From Sitta carolinensis (lineage: Eukaryota; Chordata; Aves; Passeriformes; Sittidae): 64,000 nucleotides of DNA. The stretch spans positions 63,920,863-63,984,862 of the forward strand of contig CM063284.1 of assembly GCA_032173965.1 (NCBI GenBank), given 5' to 3'. The notes under the pieces are model-generated. The model was given only the letters and a program-made list of their open reading frames with translations. It did not search any database and was not told the DNA's origin. Both the position numbers and the translations under genes were made by a program. Below are positions 39,068 through 51,087 of the stretch, in pieces; within the stretch, counting starts at the first letter, position 1, and each line of letters opens with the position of its first letter.

Positions 39068-42000
39068 CTGAGGACTGTTCTTTACAGTCCAACAACAACA
39101 TAGCGTGAAAGCAACTGATCATAATGGCCTTCAAGTCACAAATACCCCCAGAAACTAAAGAGGGAAGCTGTTTTTATCAATATAGGTTTTCATGGTGAGA
39201 TTTCTAAGCACTGCATTTTGACACAGTATAAAAAATTTGTAGATTTTTCAAATACTTTCAGAATACCTTTTCCTTACATCAGTCAAAAGGGCTAGCTATA
39301 AATATTCCTGCTGTATGAGCGTGTTCCTTTCATAATACTCTAAGTGCCTTGATAAGATGCTGGTTGTTATTTCAGACCCGAAGCCAGGTTTGTTAAAATG
39401 TGCCCAAATATCACATACAGAAACATGCAAAAGATGAAGGAGCCATGCTACAAATAGAGCAACTGCAGAGGCTACAGCCCTGCCCACATACACTCTAGTG
39501 TATTTTTACACAAAGCCTAGCACTGCATCATGTGGGTGCCAGCTATAGCTTGTACCATGCTGCCAACAAAACAGGATCCAAAAACAGATAACAAAGAAAA
39601 TTCTAGGGCAGTTTCTGTGTACTAAGAGGAACAGAATTTGTTGGGTTTTTAAGAATCACAACTGTAATGCATTACACAGACATTATAAGCATGGATGAAA
39701 ACAGCACTACAAGCATCAGTCAGAAATTATTTCAAAATCACCAGTCTGACTTACTTCTCCCCTCCTTTCAAGCTTTCTGAACCTGCAGAAATACTGCCTG
39801 GCTGTTCTCTTCATGCCAGAACAAACCATGTTCTCTGCTGCTTGGACTTATCACAGTAAACTTTTAGATATTCACACAAGAAGACAGAAGACAAAACAAA
39901 AAATGCTACACAATCTTGTGGAAGAAAAACATCTAAATTGCTTGCAATTTAAAGCCTTGACTTTCTGTTTCATTAAACAATAACCAGAGTTTATCTCAGA
40001 ATAGAAAATTACAGCTTGAGCTGCACATCCACAGCTGAACCCAAGCTCTAGACTTGTTCAATCATTTACTTTTGTAGGGGTTTCAAAGAGCCAACAGTTC
40101 TGCGATCCTACAAACATTTTCACCCTTTATTTCCCTTTATTCCAGCTGAATGACAATGCTCTGTAGTAACGTTCTGCTTAGCAGAGATACAGAAGAACTA
40201 GAAGTCTCTTCATGTTGCTCCATGAGTATGCAGTGGAATCACCTCAAGAGCAACGAGACAAATGCCTCCCACCTTCCCTGTGGCTGCTGGTGCCACTCCT
40301 GCAGCAGCCAGTGCCCAGCTGAGCTCACAGTGACCCCCCGGGCTCCTCTTCGAGTGCCACCAGCACAGCTGAGGTGCCAGCTGGCACCTGACAAAATGCA
40401 GGAACGTGAAAACTAAAATGAGGGTTTGAGAGGAGCAGGCAGTGCTCGCAAGGCAGCTGGTCTGAGGTTGGCTCTGAGCAAACTACGGATCAGAGCATGC
40501 TAGGGAAGACCATCACAGCAGCAAGAAGTGCTTCAGATGCAAAGTTCTGAATTATAAAAGATATAGCAGATCCGTAGGAAAAAAAGAACACCCAGGCATA
40601 AACTGCAGATTTTTAACATTCTGTGTGCAGATTTTACTACATTATTTACGTGCATGTTCATTAATAGAATGCAAATTACAATGTGTGCTGGAGATTATTA
40701 ATCCCTCAATAATGTAATTCCACAGCCCTTTGGATCCTGAAGTACCACATGCAGTACAACTCCTCAGGCTTCCATGTTGCAGTACAAAATGGAGGGGGGT
40801 GAAGGGAAAGGAACATACAGCACTTGCACAGCAGCTTTTAATACTGTGGGTTACAGGCCAAAGAAACAGCTTTGGGAAACAGGGAGGGGAATCCATCTAC
40901 TCTCCCCAGCCTGCATCCCGAGTAGTCTCTTGAGGAAACTTGCCCTCACTCTTCCACTATACCACTTTGATCACATACATGGAACAGGATGATACCTTTC
41001 TCACTGCAGCCCAGCAAACAACACTGCCTTTCAGGCCAGCCAAAAATAATGGCTCCTCAAGTGAGTTATAAAGCATACTGCCATTTATTATCTAAGACAG
41101 TTGCTTTAATAGTGCTGCTACACTGGGAATTCAGTTAACCCACCCCACAGACTGGATTTCAACAATATTTAAGCTACTGTATTTCCATCAAAGGTTTAAA
41201 AGACTTGGTGATTTTTCATTTATTTTTAGTTTTTAAAACTATACAAGAAATGTCACTTGACAAAATTTATGGCTAGCCCAATGGCAAGTCTGGTGTTGGT
41301 TTGTAAGATTCCTGACTTCTTCTTTAAAATAGTAAATTTAAAGAAAAAATAAGTCATTGCAGAGTAAGAACATTCCTATCAGAAATGACAAGTAACTTTC
41401 CGCTCTCCTGAGATCAGGCTTACCACACTTTCATGTGTACTGAATAGTCTGCATTTTTTAATTGGAAAGATATCAGACAAACTTGCTTGGTCCTTGTTTT
41501 TTCTACTTTCCTCCATTTTTTTCCCTTCTGCTTCTCACTGATTTTTTCAGACTGTGGCTGATAAATACTATCAATTTCAGTTAGTAGCTTAGTCCTAATC
41601 AGGTCATATCCGAGTTCAGTGCCTGTGGTTCTACCCAACAAGCAACACTGACCCAGCAGAGCCATCCTCCTCTCTTGGTTGCCATAGATACTCTTTGGTG
41701 ACCTTCTGACACATTTACTTGGCTGGCAAACAGAAACTGTCATCACATCAAGTGCTGGTCCCTCTTCTTCTCATTGTTATTAATATCACTCTTTTTCCTA
41801 GTGGGACCAAGATCGTTGCACACAGATGCCCTCACAGAGCTCGTTGTACAGCTTCACAGCAAGGTCTGAACTGCCTCTAGCATGCCTCCTTCAACTGCTT
41901 CAGCAACTGAAACCACTCATACTAACCTGAAACATACACCAAACCCTCTTAGAAGACATTGTGCCAGTGGAAGGCTCCAAACTAGAAATACAATTTCAAG

Positions 42001-42803
42001 ACCAAACCCCAATCTTAAGCTTGGGATTTATTACGGAAGTGCTTCAAATTTCTTTCTTAAATGATTCTTCCCAGCATGCTAACTTACTTTTACACTGCCT
42101 TCCTTTCCTTCTAAGGCATTTTAAGATCCTTATGTTTGCTATAATCTGAGGGAAAAAAGAGATCACTAATACCTTTATTTGGTTTGTATTGTTGGCGAAC
42201 ATCTGGATCTGAAAATGACAGCAAAAGAAGAAAAATTTTTTAAAATCTCACAAAACTTCTATGAAGAAATCAAGGGTTTACTTTTCCTAGGAATATTCAA
42301 ATTGGAACAAAGGAAACTAAAGAATATCAGAATTTTCCACAGAGTAAGTGATTCAATTTTCAATCATGGAAAAAGAGCTATATTTAGAAAGGCATAATAC
42401 ATTACTTTTTTTTCTGGTAAATTTAGTGGAATTGGGAGAACCAGATGGCCACATATCTGTGGAGTATTCATCTCTATCATACTGGTGTAGAAACATTAGA
42501 AAGGAAGAAATCCTACATGTCTAGAGAGTAGCCTGTGCAGACCACATAGTAACAAATGAGATCATTATGCACAGCCTCAAAGCAAATGAAAGTCCTTTGA
42601 CTTTCATCAATTTATGTATGCTGTGGAATGCCTAGTTATTATAATTTTTTTCTGTTAAAAAATGCTTGATGCATTATCCTTCCAATTTAGCCCAAAGATA
42701 ATGCAATGATAAACTTCTACTCCCAATAAATAATCATTAGGACACTTTGGTTATCAGAGAATTTGAAAGACTGGTGTTATGAAACATTGGTTTACTATTT
42801 TAG
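39068..42803. other. non-coding stretch, no gene recognised
   Basis: No gene is supported. A plus-strand frame at 42179-42343 ends at a good donor (AGA/GTAAGT), but its upstream acceptor is poor and its phase (0) does not match the candidate exon at 42804. An 18-bp palindrome lies at 40372-40389 (separate entry). Confidence 0.5.
40372..40389. repeat. perfect 18-bp palindrome with E-boxes
   Basis: AGGTGCCAGCTGGCACCT reads the same on both strands with no spacer. The centre is the E-box CAGCTG, and each flank holds a CACCT/AGGTG half-site of the type bound by ZEB and SNAI zinc-finger repressors; CACCTG ends at 40390. It sits in a locally GC-rich stretch (40260-40400). Confidence 0.85.
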
Positions 42804-43027
42804 TGCAAGTGAAGAATGAAAAGCACAGCTCCAAACCTCCATCTGAAAAAAAGGACACACCCACCCAAGCATCACTGATGCACAGAGCAAAAAAAGCACC
42901 CCAGCAAAAGGAAAACTTTAATGCCGCTTTAACATTCCTCAGTAAAGAAAACTTCCTGGACAAGTTGTGTTGGCAGCTCCGCAGTACCCTTTCCCAGAGT
43001 TTCACTCATGCAAGTCGACGCCACTGA
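42804..43027 (+). CDS. candidate terminal coding exon, unidentified
   Basis: A moderate acceptor (GGTTTACTATTTTAG) is followed by an open frame of 73 residues to a TGA at 43025-43027. The first two bases complete a split codon. The product starts QVKNEKHSSKPPSEKKD, is Lys/Ser/Pro-rich, then ends in a more hydrophobic part (FLSKENFLDKLCWQL..SRRH). Composition looks protein-like and some CpGs fall in the frame, but the length is within reach of chance. No upstream exon with the matching phase was found. A minus-strand candidate at 43068-43356 points towards it, and both can hardly be real. Confidence 0.2.
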
Positions 43028-43067
43028 AAAGCACATTTACAACCATCACTCAGTATTAACCAGGTCT

Positions 43068-43356
43068 TTACACCACAGAGGAGAGGAAGGATGATGCAGT
43101 GTCCAGACTCCTTGGGTGGGACTTGGGAGCTCCAGCCTCTGCTCTCTGCCATGCTGCCCTTTGGGCCATGAGTCGACCTCCGGACTTGACTCTGCAATCT
43201 GAGCAGTGGAGGCACCACACCTTCCCCATGTGAGGGGAGCAGTCGGGACAGACACAGGGAAGCCTAAGAGGCTCCAGGTCGTTATTTGACACGCTGCATG
43301 CAGGCTCCCTACATGGGCTCTGGAAGCATATCCTGCATTTCTGTGTTCTGCTTTCA
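43068..43356 (-). CDS. candidate Cys-rich terminal coding exon, unidentified
   Basis: On the minus strand a long pyrimidine-rich acceptor (CCAGTTTTACTTATCTGTTCAG) is followed by an open frame of about 95 residues to TAA at 43068-43070. It contains closely spaced cysteines: CRICFQSPC, then CVCPDCSPHMGKVWCLHCSDC. The CxxC pairs recall zinc-binding modules, but the pattern fits no family I can name. A cysteine-rich frame can arise by chance in this composition. No upstream exon was confirmed. Confidence 0.17.
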
Positions 43357-44562
43357 CTGAACAGATAAGTAAAACTGGAAGAATTGGAAGGAAGTGAGTA
43401 ACTTTGACAAGCACAATGAAATTCTGCCAACCTTTCCACTTGAAAAATTACTGATTTAGACACACTCCAAAAATAATAGCAGTTCTGCTCCAGCTTCATG
43501 GCTATAGCTATGGTAACATTTTCAGTACTACCATGTTTCTGAAATACAATCGATGATTATTAAAAAGTTTTCTCAGTATAGCTTTGAGGTGAAATCTAAT
43601 GTCCTATTTTCATAGACTACAAACAAATGTGATCAGTGCTGACAGGAAAAGCATTTTTTACTGTGCAAACACTGTTTTCTTCTATAAACACTAACAGGAA
43701 AGCACCATCCAGGACTTGGTCTAACTGATTACGAACTATTTCAAGCACTGTCTCTACACATTGTGTTAAAAATAATTTAATGCCTTTTTTTAATAATACA
43801 GAATTGAAAAACATGATGACAGCTGAAGAACCATTTGAAACACAGGCTCTGGTTTTAAACTATGTTCATGTCACAGAGGATCATGAGCAAATATTCTAAT
43901 AGTGCTTTCCTTACCCCCCCCTCAAGAAAAACTTTAGTATAGAATGTCCTACAATGACACATCCTTCAAAGGATTCCCTCCTGCTTGCCCACAAACTGTC
44001 CAGCCCCCACAAAGCTGAACGGATTGCACGTCAGCCCAACTAATTAATTCAAGCTTGCAAATAGCTACCCAATCATTGAAGGCTATATACCTACACAGTG
44101 TTTTCCCACACACATTTTACTTGTGTATTTTATGCTTAGACAACTTAATATATTAATCAGTACGAAAAGAGGAAGAAGGCAAAATGAACTGTATGATTTA
44201 TGCCTGGTTCAAGATCTTGTTACTTGCCTCATGAGTGTAAAGTGGCCTTTATGTGTATGAATATCAAACCCTGTGGGTGGCTCTAAACCAAAATACTGGT
44301 GGGTTTGACTTCAGCAGTTATGGTCCCCAAGAAGGAAAATATATTTATATATATATTCTCAAAAACCAAGTGGTTCTTCAATCAGTAGAGGTCTCACTCT
44401 AGAAGATGCTGAATATGCATTGAACTCTCTGAACTGCTTAATTCTCCCAAGAACACTACTTAACCAGGCCTTAAACACAGAAACAGTCTGAGGATGATTT
44501 CAAACATGGTGGTTTTACTCTGCCCTCCTCTTTTTTTTCCCCCCTTTCTTTCTCCTTCACAG

Positions 44563-44817
44563 TTCACGTATGTTTGCTCTCTTCTCTGAATTGAGGCTTA
44601 CAGCAAGAAAATACAGACATGAAACCCAGTTGTCATTAATTCCTAGTAACATCACAATTACAGCAAGGAAAAAAATACTGCTGAAAACTCAATATATTTT
44701 TATCTACACATATGTGACTACAAACAACTTCTTTGACACCAGATATGTCATGCATTCTGTGCCCACCACTGCAGCTTCAACCATGAACTTATCTCTGCTT
44801 AACCCTTTCAAACACAA
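44563..44817 (+). CDS. candidate internal coding exon, unidentified
   Basis: This segment has the strongest acceptor-like tract in the window: about 35 nt of almost pure pyrimidine (CTCCTC, T8, C6, TTTCTTTCTCC) ending TTCACAG. It also has a good donor, ACAA/GTAAGTTG. The 255 nt between are open throughout in one frame (starting after one base), giving 84 codons, and the length is a multiple of three, so the exon could be skipped without a frameshift. The product (FALFSELRLTARKYRHETQL.., ..NPFKHK) resembles nothing I know. No neighbouring exon was found. Confidence 0.22.
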
Positions 44818-46749
44818 GTAAGTTGTTATCCTAACAAATAGAACAAAATTAAAACCCAGAAATCAACCTCCTTGTGGTTTTCCTAACCAAACTACAGCAT
44901 CTTTCTTCTCAAGGGAAAACCTCTGTATTTGTGTACCTGTGAATTGGTTTTGGTGCTTCTGTAGCAAATTTGAACATCTCCCCATGCACATCACCCATGC
45001 TGAGGCAGAACAGGTGTGCCCATGGCCAGGGACAGTGCATCTGCCTGACAGCCCAGACACACCTACACAAACTACATGCAGCTCAGTTAACTAAGAGGAG
45101 CCTTTGTTACACATTTGGAGAAACCTCTAAACTCCTGTCCTTGTGACACAGTATGTGAAATGCTGTACCACACGCACTCTGTAAACCTGATACCAAAGCT
45201 GGCTGGAAAATAGCCACTGGCACTACCCTTAGCTCCAAGTTCCCATGGTCAGCAGTCTCTCCTAGCTGAAGCCACGTGCCCCTTCTCAGCAACCTGTGAC
45301 ACCTCATCCAAAGTATCAGCTCATAAGGGCAAGGATCAACATCAGCAAGCCAGGAGTGAGTTTTTTGGGTAGGTGTTAGGGCTTTTTTGCTTGTTTCCTT
45401 TGGTTTTGGGGGTGGGGGGATGGGTGGCATTGAGCTAGTTCTTCTATATTATGAAGATAAAGCAACGGCACCAATGTTGGTGAGGCCAGTGGAAAACGGT
45501 GTTATCAGTTTTGGTGCCTTCCTTTTAGGAGGATGAGAGTATCAATGTCCAAAACATTAATCTGCTTTCAGTAATGGACAAAAAATGATGCTTAACCAGA
45601 ACGTCTAAGTAACAGCTCTGTATCTTAATCATGAGCCCAGCACAAGCAGCCACAACTCACAGTACCTGTAGCATGTACTATGCTATGTACCTTGCAGACC
45701 TGGAGAGCTGAGCTGTCACTCCCACCCTCTCCCTCAGCAAATGGTCAGTTTGTCAACAGAGGAAAATTCTGCTAGGAAATGAAGAGATTAGCAACTCATT
45801 TCCATCAAATCACTGGGCAATAATAATAAAAAGGGGTCCACTTTAAAGCAGCTTACTTATACAAGCAAAATTAGAGTAATACACATAATTTCAGAGGAGT
45901 AACAGAAAAAGGAGATTTATCCTTTTGCTGTAATCAATGAAGACCAAACACAGTCTTGCAGTTCTGCATGGAAAGGTCTCTACCACTGGGGAAGAGGTCT
46001 TCAGTCAGTGCCACCCATTTCAGTGACAAATGAATTAGGCTGACAGAGTGCCCATGTTTTGAACTTTCTCACATAAAGGATAAATATAAACAGTCACATA
46101 GAGCAGATGGACAGTCAGACAGCTATTAAAAGCTCCATAGATAACCCTCTGGCAGTATCACCCACATAAAACAGATACTGAAAAAATTTCATACATGATA
46201 GTTCTCAAGCTCAGATATTCTAATGTAGTCAAGATCCAAAGAATATACTTTCTAAGTTACACAGATGATTGTCCATTTATTTCATAAGAGGAAGCCAGGC
46301 ACATTCAACAACACACTTCTTGAACCATTAAGACAGCAGAATTCACTTTTTGCTTCTCATTTTTAGTATACACACAGAGAAGGGATTAATAACTATTACT
46401 AACAAGAGCAATACCATAGCTTGTTAAATAAAGATCCATTTAATTTCAAAGTATTGCTCTTGCTAAAACTTACCAAAAATATTGTCCCTTCTGATTGCTT
46501 CTCACAACAGTCACTGTAGCAGCACAAACCCAGGCAGAGGCAGCTGAACTAACGCAAGTTGCAATCTCTGGCACAGTGCACTTTTTAGCACAGCATTTTG
46601 AACAAGCAATGGAAAAGAAACCATTTTTAAGCATATTTCACTGAGGAGCTCCCAAGAAAAAAGTTGTAATCGCAGACTTCTACAGATGTTCCAGCCTGCG
46701 ATACTTCACTCCCACTATTGTTCTAAATACTGAGTACACACCCTCCACT

Positions 46750-46790
46750 CCACACACACTCACGCACAGACACACGTGCACACTCACATG
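46750..46790 (+). repeat. imperfect CA-rich microsatellite
   Basis: Short CA runs are interrupted by CT, CG and TG (CACACACACTCACGCACAGA and following). Confidence 0.7.
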
Positions 46791-48387
46791 TACTCAGTGT
46801 CACACCATGTACTTCACTTCTAATAGTAAACCTGACAGAAAGGAATTTTATTTTTACACTTTCACACCTCCCACTCCTAATTAATGTCAATCAGCATCTT
46901 CTGCATAGTACACACTGCAAATATACACGGCCTTATCTGTGCTTGGTGCAGGGCAGGGGCAAAAATTTCCATTCTTGCTCAAAATTGAGTAGGCTCTATG
47001 TGATGGATTCACACAAGAAAGGATCTGGAGATGCACAATCCTCCTTTAATCACCCTCCTGAGGGGTCAATTAAAATGCTCTTGACTTTTAGGGGACGTTT
47101 CTGTTGGCTGGTTTGTGCTTTTCACCCTGCTGCTATGAATAGGAAGCAATTCTCCAATTCAGAAGAGCTGTTGCAGACTTCCTGAGGTGCAAGAGGGCTC
47201 AGGAACTTACCAGTACATCTTGACAGCTGCCAGGAACAGTGGCAGCAGTGGGAGGGACAGTGAAGGAATTTTGCCAAAGACTTCAGTAGAGCCAGTCCAC
47301 ACTGTTTGGACATCCATGGACCACAGCCAGACAACTAAAAGCACTGGTACTTACAGGGTAAGGCACCCATACTTGCACTCTCCAGCTGTCCAAATGACCA
47401 CTGCAGTAGCAGAACTGAGGGTGGAGGGAAAATCTTGCTCCCCAAACCCAAAGCAGACAAACTTGGTTTCCCAGCACACACACCACTCACTTCTTTTTAT
47501 AGACCACTTTTCTCTCAAATGCAAAAGTAAATCCAGCTCAGATGATTTCCCTGTCTTAACTTTTGAACAAGAGGAAGACAGAAAGCTAAAAAAAGAAAAT
47601 TAGACACTTCATGAAATCCGTGATTAAGACACAGAAACTATCAAGACAGATGGGCTGAAACATTCAGGGAGCTTCAGTTCAACAACCCATGTTTTTCAGA
47701 GATCTACAGTATGCTATTGTCTTCTCTGTTTAGAGTTTTTAAATGCCATTTTTCATTGCAGTAATTTAACACCATTTCTAAACTTAGAGTGCACTTACTG
47801 GGTAGTCCAAAATAAACCCCAATATTTATACAACTAGCACATGGCCCTAGAACCTAACTGCGTGGTTTCCCCCCACAGCTTCCTTTTTTTTGGGTGCAGA
47901 CAATGGTCACCGCTGCTGGCTTGTGAGCTTGCTGGGAAGGCAGAGCAGGGTGACTGCAGATGGGGGGAAAGGAAGAGGCAGCACCCAGCTGCAGCTCCCT
48001 CTGCTCTGCTGCAGGCTTTACTCCCACGTGTGCCCACAGGAGGAGCTGCTGTCACTGTCCTTAGCGGGCTATTGCCATGCACACAGAAATAGGAGGCCAG
48101 CCACGCAGAGAACTCCCTCGTACAAACGTTTGTCTCCCAAGGGCAAGAAGCAGAAGCCAATACTGCACACTCTGAAATGAAGAGCCAAATGCTTCTAGCA
48201 AGGGTGATCTGCCCCTCCACAACCTCATTACCTCATTGCTCACAGCAAGGACTCAGGTTGGTGGTTCATCTTGCCACTGGGTCCCCTCTTCCCTCAGAAA
48301 TTAAGTCCTCTTTTCTGTGCAGTGTGCAAAGTAGTCACTCATCCAGAGGAAAAAAAAGAAAAGAAGAGGGAGCAGGGAGAAGAATGG

Positions 48388-48404
48388 AAAAAAAAAAAAA
48401 AAAA
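48388..48404 (+). repeat. poly-A tract (A17) in a purine-rich stretch
   Basis: Seventeen A follow about 50 nt of almost pure purine (48345-48387). The whole is a polypurine tract on the plus strand, of the kind able to form triplex or unusual DNA structure. Confidence 0.85.
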
Positions 48405-49477
48405 GGAAATCTGTGACTCTGTACTTGGCAAAAGCCAGTCATCAGCAACAACTGCTGAAAGCTGAGTCACTTTTTTCCCTTCCACCTGGCGAGTGGCTGC
48501 CCCAATCCATTCAGCAGAAAGCTTCTTTTCACCGAAACTGGCATAAATCTGGAGTAATTCCCTCCATTTCAATGGAGCTGCTCAGGATTTATGGCAGCGC
48601 GACACAACAAGCAGAATCCTATGTGCTGAGAGCTACAAGCCCAGGTTTTCCTGCAGGAGACGGTGCTGCTTTGCTCTTCAGTCTGCGATGCCAACCATGC
48701 AACAGCACTGATGCCACAGCTTGTTCTATTTTTCCTGATGCTGTCATCTCCAGCAGATGCTCCACAAGCAGGACCTTTGGAGAAATCACCCTATTTCACA
48801 CACTGCAGGAGAATTTTGACAGTCTATGACCGGAACATTTATTAGCTTGAATTAATTGGTTTTTTTCAGAGTTCATTTTTTTCCCAGATTTCATTTAATG
48901 CTTTAGTTTGGTTTAGCAAAGATTTATAAAATTATTACTTTTTAACATCTCACTGGGCTGTGTGAAACAGAGTTCAGAAGACAGCAGAAATATCTTCTGT
49001 GCAGACGATGTGTGAATAAGTAAGGGATGAGATCAAGATTTAAAGAATACCAATCAGCTTTACCAGACAATAATCTACCCTATTTATGTTCTCAGCTTAA
49101 GAAAAAGAATTGCTAGGGCATTTTTGCATGCACTAGAAGGTTTCTATAAGCAGGGAAAGACCCTGAAAAAACTAAATAATACTCCCCCCAGCATGCAATG
49201 GAGTGGCAAGCAGAATAAAGAACGGCAAACGAACACAACACCCAACCTTTGAAACAGTGCTATTCCAACAGAGGAGAGCTTCGGCTTTACAGTAAACACA
49301 TCACCTATGTAAAAAAATGCATTCACACATATACTGAGGCACTGACAGGGTTCTTCTAAACAAATGCAATGAGCCTCGTCTGTCCTGGCTAAGTACATTT
49401 ACAACATTCAAGCACGGGATGTAGCTGCCTAGAAACAGCAGTGTTCATGTCGTCCTTTCAATATGGGGAACACAGTG

Positions 49478-49545
49478 TGCTATACAAATATTAATTTAGC
49501 CTGAACAACCAGTGAGGTATGCAAATATTACTCCCAGCTTCAACT
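49478..49545 (-). mobile_element. possible ancient MIR-like remnant
   Basis: The plus strand reads ATACAAATATTAATTTAGCC, then TGAACAACCAGTGAGGTATG, then CAAATATTACTCCC. This resembles the reverse-complement MIR order (TTAAT..CCTCACAACAACCCTGTGAGG then GTATTATTATCCCC). It is short and diverged, so a chance resemblance is possible. Confidence 0.4.
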
Positions 49546-51035
49546 GGGATTGATTTGAGCACAGAGGAACAGCGAGGGGGATTTTTAGCAGTGCTTCAGG
49601 AAACCAGCTCACAGCCAGGGAGAGCTGGAATCTTGTATGTCTGCAAGTTCTTTCAGTAGCCCTGCCCCGACCAACTTCCTAGACTGGCCTGTTCTCTTCA
49701 GGCGACCCAAATGAGCAAACATTTTCTGTATCCTGGCTGGTTATGCTGCCAAATTCAACAAGGCACTTGTGGGTACACCGTGCAGCACCCGCAGGTCCTG
49801 GTTTTTGACATGGTTCAAGAAAAGCCACCACAGCCACTTAACCAGGCAAGAGGAATAGCAACAGACCCCTGCTGGGTACCAAAAAGCACTGATGGTGTAA
49901 AAGCAGAGAAAAGCAGCAGGAGCTTCAGCGGCTGACACTGGCTTCTTGTTTACTGGGTAAGTTGCAGAACCCCTGGGGCTCAACTGATGAGGACAGAGCC
50001 AGAGCAGAAGTCCATCAGGTCTCGCTGTGTATTTTGCCTTTTTAAAGTTCCACCTCTAATCCAAAGGGAGGAAAGAAACATTTGTGAAGTCAAGCAGACA
50101 AGAAAAGAAGAGCTGAAACAATGCAGATCTAAGTGACCTGGAAAGAATGATCTCCTGCACCATTTTTTTCTACCATTCCACAGAACAGCAGTAGAGGAAA
50201 ATGAAAGGCAGAGAACTGGGTATCTCAAGGACAGGGCATATAGAATTGCAGCTGAACACAACACCTTTAGACAAGCAGCCCAAAGAAAGCAATTCTCACA
50301 GCAACCATGACACTGAAGACTATTCAACCCTCTTCCTCAAGAGCCTTTGGTTGGTTGGGTTTAGCTTATTTTTTAGCTTTTTTTTTCTAGCTTTTTTTCC
50401 GGCAAGTAAGTGAATTAATAATTTAATAAAAATGCTTAATATAAACATAAAATACATTTTTAAATACTTTAAAATCCCCTGATATCTGCCTCAGACTGAT
50501 CTTTTGAGGGAAAGTTTCAGGAAAAAAATCAGCCATTTTTAAGAGAACAGGCAAATAAGTATCTATCACTGACTGTTAGATTCACTTCTGCTGCTGCTGT
50601 TGTTGATGTTGCTAATTTACTGAGATATAAAAATTGCTTCAGGCTCTGGAGAAAGTCTGAAAATTTGGCAGAAGAACTATGCTGATCAGAGATGTGTTCT
50701 TAGCTATCCCTGTGAAAAAGTCACCTATATTTGGTTAATTTTTAATCTCAGGTGGGGGAGGCCAGCAGCTGAATCTACAGACCTTTCATCAATGTAAACT
50801 TCACACCCCAGGCTTTGACACAGCTCCACATGGGCCACAGCATCTATGGAAGGTCTGTCTGCATAGAGTTCACTGCAGTGAGCTCTAAGTAGCTTTGGGA
50901 CTTTTGAAGTCAAGAAACCACAGTTAGTAAAGAAAGATTCAATTACTTCGATGTACTATTCTTTACCTGAATATATACAGAAATAAGGGAGAGAGAGAGA
51001 AAAGTGAAGAAACAGTTGGAGCTTCTTGTTAGTTT

Positions 51036-51038
<3 letters not shown>

Positions 51039-51083
<45 letters not shown>
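51039..51083 (+). repeat. poly-T tract (T45)
   Basis: Forty-five consecutive T form the longest homopolymer here. It is flanked by a short inverted repeat: GCTTCTTGT at 51021-51029 and ACAAGAAGC at 51097-51105. No AATAAA precedes it on the minus strand, so it does not look like a clean retroposed tail. Confidence 0.95.

Positions 51084-51087
<4 letters not shown>

Larger units (their letters stand above)
43357..49477. other. mostly non-coding stretch
   Basis: Apart from the candidate exon at 44563-44817, no gene is supported. Features are an AT-rich dinucleotide patch (44341-44357), an imperfect CA-rich stretch (about 46750-46790) and A17 (48388-48404). Minus-strand donor-like GTAAGT at 47208 and plus-strand GTAAGG at 47358 border frames without recognisable products. 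Confidence 0.45.

Noticed and set aside
38687..39134. Minus- and plus-strand ORFs repeating MVWYG or PYHTI
   Set aside because: They are translations of the (CATAC)n microsatellite.
47834..48220. Overlapping GC-rich frames on both strands
   Set aside because: Both strands are open because stops are scarce in GC-rich sequence. No start, splice site or domain supports either.
50725..50913. Minus-strand protein-like frame (ELYADRPSIDAVAHVELCQ and on)
   Set aside because: No acceptor/donor pair fits it and no family is recognised.
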